Assembly (NCBI RefSeq): GCF_001613805.1
Contig: NZ_LPVY01000021.1
Span: forward strand, 124,001 to 188,000
Source: Thalassospira lucentensis
Lineage (GTDB): Bacteria; Pseudomonadota; Alphaproteobacteria; Rhodospirillales; Thalassospiraceae
DNA length: 64,000 nt
Direction of reading: 5' to 3'
Positions 61,812 through 64,000 of this stretch are shown here, in pieces (position 1 is the stretch's first letter; the number at the start of each line of letters is the position of its first letter). A model generated the notes under the pieces. It did not search any database, was not told the origin of the DNA, and worked only from the letters and a program-made list of their open reading frames with translations. The position numbers and the translations under genes were made by a program.

Positions 61812-62591
61812 ATGCTTGAAATCCGGTCTGCACGAAAAACCTTTTACAAAGGCCAGCCCGACGAAAAAGTCGCGCTTGATGATCTTTCGCTGACACTTCA
61901 AACCGGCGAATTCGGTGTTGTCATCGGCTCCAACGGGGCGGGCAAAAGCACGATGCTAAACGCCGTTTCCGGCGCGATGCCCCTTGATCGCGGCCAGATC
62001 CTGATCAATGGCGATGATGTCACCAACACGCCCGTGCATAAACGCGCCATGCGCATTGCCCGTGTGTTTCAGGATCCGATGCTGGGTACTGCTGCCAGCA
62101 TGACGGTTGCCGAAAACATGCTTCTGGCCGAACTGCGCAGCAAAAGCCGCACCTTTGCCCGTGGGCTTAATGCCAAACGTCTTGCTGATTACAAGGAACG
62201 CCTGTCAATCCTGGGTCTTGGCCTTGAAAACCGGCTTGATACCCGCGTTGAACTGCTATCTGGCGGGCAACGTCAATCGCTGTCGCTCATCATGGCGGTC
62301 GGCGGATCGCCCGATCTGCTGCTGCTTGATGAACATACCGCCGCCCTTGATCCGCGCACTGCCGATCTTGTCATGGGGGCAACCGTGCGCGCGGTTGATG
62401 CGCTTAAACTCACCACCCTGATGGTCACCCATAACATGCAGCACGCGGTTGATTACGGCCACCGCGTCATCATGCTGGACGCGGGCAAGGTCAAACTGGA
62501 AATCGGCGGCGAAGAAAAGGCCGATGTCACGGTGGCAAAGCTGATCGATCATTTCTCGGTCAAATCCGATGCCATGTTGCTGGGGGCCTGA
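61812..62591 (+). CDS. ABC transporter ATP-binding protein, TrpZ-like
   Basis: A 259-residue ATPase. Walker A is GSNGAGKST, the signature motif LSGGQRQSLSLIM, Walker B LLLLDEHTAALD, and the switch His is in MVTHNM. It is of the LivF/TrpZ kind paired with TrpX-type binding proteins. ATG at 61812 with GGAGG eight bases upstream is preferred. 3-base gap to the permease gene. Confidence 0.92.
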   Translation: MLEIRSARKTFYKGQPDEKVALDDLSLTLQTGEFGVVIGSNGAGKSTMLNAVSGAMPLDRGQILINGDDVTNTPVHKRAMRIARVFQDPMLGTAASMTVAENMLLAELRSKSRTFARGLNAKRLADYKERLSILGLGLENRLDTRVELLSGGQRQSLSLIMAVGGSPDLLLLDEHTAALDPRTADLVMGATVRAVDALKLTTLMVTHNMQHAVDYGHRVIMLDAGKVKLEIGGEEKADVTVAKLIDHFSVKSDAMLLGA

Positions 62592-62594
62592 TTG

Positions 62595-63521
62595 ATGATG
62601 GAATTCCTTTCTTCGACCTTCACAAGCTATGTGGCACTCGTACCCGTGACATTGGCCCAAAGCCTTATTCTGGCTTTCGTCGTCATGGGGATCATGATCC
62701 CGTTTCGCACCCTGCATTTCCCCGACCTCACCAGCGAAGGCGCCTATCCGCTGGGCGGCTGTGTTGCCGGGGTTCTGATTGCCGCCGGAATCAATCCGGC
62801 CCTGGCGATCATCGCCGCCCTTCTGTGCGGTTTTGCTGCTGGTTGCTGTACCGCGCTCATCCATCTGCGGTTCCGCATCCACACGCTTCTGGCCGGGATC
62901 CTGATGATGACGATGCTTTACAGCATCAATCTGCGCATCATGGGCAAATCGAACCTGTCGATCTTTGGCACCGGTTCGGTCTTTGACTGGGCACCCTTCG
63001 TCACGCCCGGCTTCCCGGCGGCCAAGATCATCATTGCCGGGATCATCGGGGCGGCGGTGTTTGTGGCGCTCAACTGGTTTTTCAAAACCGAAAAGGGCAC
63101 GGCCATGCGCGCTGTCGGCGCCAACCCGGCCATGGCAGAGGCCCAAGGCATTTCCGTCTGGGTTTCGACCATCGGCGGTGTTGGCCTTGCCAGCGCCTTT
63201 TCGGCCACCAGCGGCGCGCTTATGGTCCAGTCACAGGGCTTTGCCGATGTGAATATGGGCCTTGGCATCCTGATCAATGGCTTGGCCGCACTCATGATCG
63301 GCGAGGCGATTGTTGGCAAACACAGCGTCTTCCGACAGCTCCTCGCCCCGTTTGTCGGTGCGATCATCTATTATCAGCTGGTGTCGCTGTGCCTGGCCGC
63401 CGGGATGCCTCCGCCCGACCTGAAACTGGCAACCGGGCTTTTCGTGCTCGCCATGCTGGCCCTGCCCAGCCTCAAACGCGGTCGCGGCGGTGCCCCGGCC
63501 CGCGAAAAGTTCCGCGAATAA
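62595..63521 (+). CDS. ABC transporter permease, TrpY-like
   Basis: A 308-residue inner-membrane permease with about eight helices. It has VALNWFFKTEKGTAMRAVGANPAMAEAQGISVWVSTIGGVGLASAF, the BPD_transp_2 signature, like LivH and TrpY. TTG 62592, ATG 62595 and ATG 62598 are adjacent; ATG 62595 is chosen. It completes the operon, which ends at an intrinsic terminator. Confidence 0.9.
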   Translation: MMEFLSSTFTSYVALVPVTLAQSLILAFVVMGIMIPFRTLHFPDLTSEGAYPLGGCVAGVLIAAGINPALAIIAALLCGFAAGCCTALIHLRFRIHTLLAGILMMTMLYSINLRIMGKSNLSIFGTGSVFDWAPFVTPGFPAAKIIIAGIIGAAVFVALNWFFKTEKGTAMRAVGANPAMAEAQGISVWVSTIGGVGLASAFSATSGALMVQSQGFADVNMGLGILINGLAALMIGEAIVGKHSVFRQLLAPFVGAIIYYQLVSLCLAAGMPPPDLKLATGLFVLAMLALPSLKRGRGGAPAREKFRE

Positions 63522-63526
63522 AAAAC

Positions 63527-63557
63527 AAAGGGCGGGGTCACATGATCCCGCCCTTTT
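63527..63557 (+). terminator. Intrinsic terminator of the TrpXYZ-like operon
   Basis: AAAGGGCGGG and CCCGCCCTTT pair around a ten-base loop and are followed by T. It lies a few bases after the stop at 63521. Confidence 0.85.
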
Positions 63558-63610
63558 CGCTTCTGGTATAATAATGCGCGCATCATTCCGGATGCTGCGA
63601 TCATTTCGAC

Positions 63611-64000
63611 TTACAAGCGCAAACCGGCCAGCACCTCATTTATCATCTGCTTAAGATCAGAACGTGCAACACCATCACGAGCCTGCACCGACATTCCCTG
63701 CATGACGGTGGCTAAATAAAACGCCTTGGCATCCGCCGTTTTCTTGTCGAGCCAACGGTTTAGCGTTTCTGCAATACGTGATTGCATCTGACTTCGTCGC
63801 ATGGATAAAGACGCCGCAATATCCGCGTGATCGGCCCCATATTCGAGCATTCCCGTAGAAATCATGCAGCCTGCTTCACGTGCGGGATCTGTAATCACCT
63901 CCACCGCCCGGTGCAGCAATCCACTGATCGCATCCTCAAGTGTCGCCGCTTCGGTCAGTCCATCAAGCGCACCGGGCAATCCATCATAAAGCTCTAGAGC
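63611..64000 (-). CDS. TetR-family regulator, C-terminal part (cut by window edge)
   Basis: The last 129 residues of a regulator read in frame from the window end to the stop at 63611. The visible start ALELYDGLPGALDGLTEAATLEDAISGLLHRAVEVITDPAREAGCMISTG matches the C-terminal ligand domain of a TetR subgroup (with a Pro-Ala-Arg then Gly-Cys pattern). The HTH lies beyond the window. The internal TTG at 63979 is not the true start. Confidence 0.75.
   Translation of the reverse strand, partial: ALELYDGLPGALDGLTEAATLEDAISGLLHRAVEVITDPAREAGCMISTGMLEYGADHADIAASLSMRRSQMQSRIAETLNRWLDKKTADAKAFYLATVMQGMSVQARDGVARSDLKQMINEVLAGLRL

Overview
The window reads as a chromosomal segment of an alphaproteobacterium, most likely a marine Thalassospira-like member of the Rhodospirillales. 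Pointers are the circularly permuted two-piece tmRNA (ANDNNAPVAVAA tag), the alphaproteobacterial SspB homologue, a cytochrome bo3 operon with a SURF1-like gene, moderately high GC, and strong AraC/TetR/GntR, VOC, GST and transporter content. Genus is inference; no rRNA or tRNA gene is present. I see no insertion sequence, phage gene, integrase or CRISPR array, so this looks like ordinary core plus accessory chromosome.

Layout. 1-12 kb: edge of an unknown gene, a membrane GGDEF-EAL protein, a WYL regulator with a frameshifted TfoX-domain gene, VOC and SnoaL-like proteins, an alpha/beta hydrolase, an isochorismatase-fold protein plus AbrB-family membrane protein, a soluble GAF-MCP, a DMT exporter and class I fumarase. 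12-15.3 kb: sspB, permuted ssrA (minus), then thyA-folA and mscL. 15.3-17.4 kb: TetR regulator, methyltransferase, redoxin. 17.4-22.6 kb: cyoABCD and SURF1. 23-34.5 kb: MFS and LysE transporters, two divergent GSTs, a lipoprotein hydrolase, a CobW GTPase behind a perfect Zur-type palindrome, a Cache MCP, VOC, TspO, a CurA-like reductase and a DUF3750 protein.

34.6-43.2 kb: AraC regulator divergent from an aldehyde dehydrogenase, a DUF188 protein, an MFS carrier, and a polar amino-acid ABC operon divergent from a GntR/FadR-type regulator whose promoter seems to make a leaderless mRNA. 43.3-45.4 kb: DEAD-box helicase and a cold-shock protein. 45.7-48.5 kb: a sulfur cluster with an exported double-rhodanese sulfurtransferase, a YeeE/YedE transporter and, translationally coupled to it, a small protein made of Pro-Cys repeats. 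48.6-51.6 kb: TetR regulator, NAD kinase and ArgE-like deacylase (coupled). 51.9-57 kb: RND efflux pump genes divergent from a TetR regulator across a perfect 17-bp palindrome. 57-64 kb: an exported protein of unknown function, VOC, SDR/AraC divergent pair, a TrpXYZ-like ABC uptake operon and a truncated TetR gene.

The most unusual item is the 19-fold Pro-Cys repeat protein (45742-46233) tied by an ATGA overlap to a predicted thiosulfate/sulfur transporter. Other points of note are the permuted tmRNA, the probable leaderless GntR gene with its operator filling the promoter spacer, the Zur-type box before cobW, and the one-base frameshift in the TfoX-domain gene. Function calls rest on motif recognition by eye; no database search was run.
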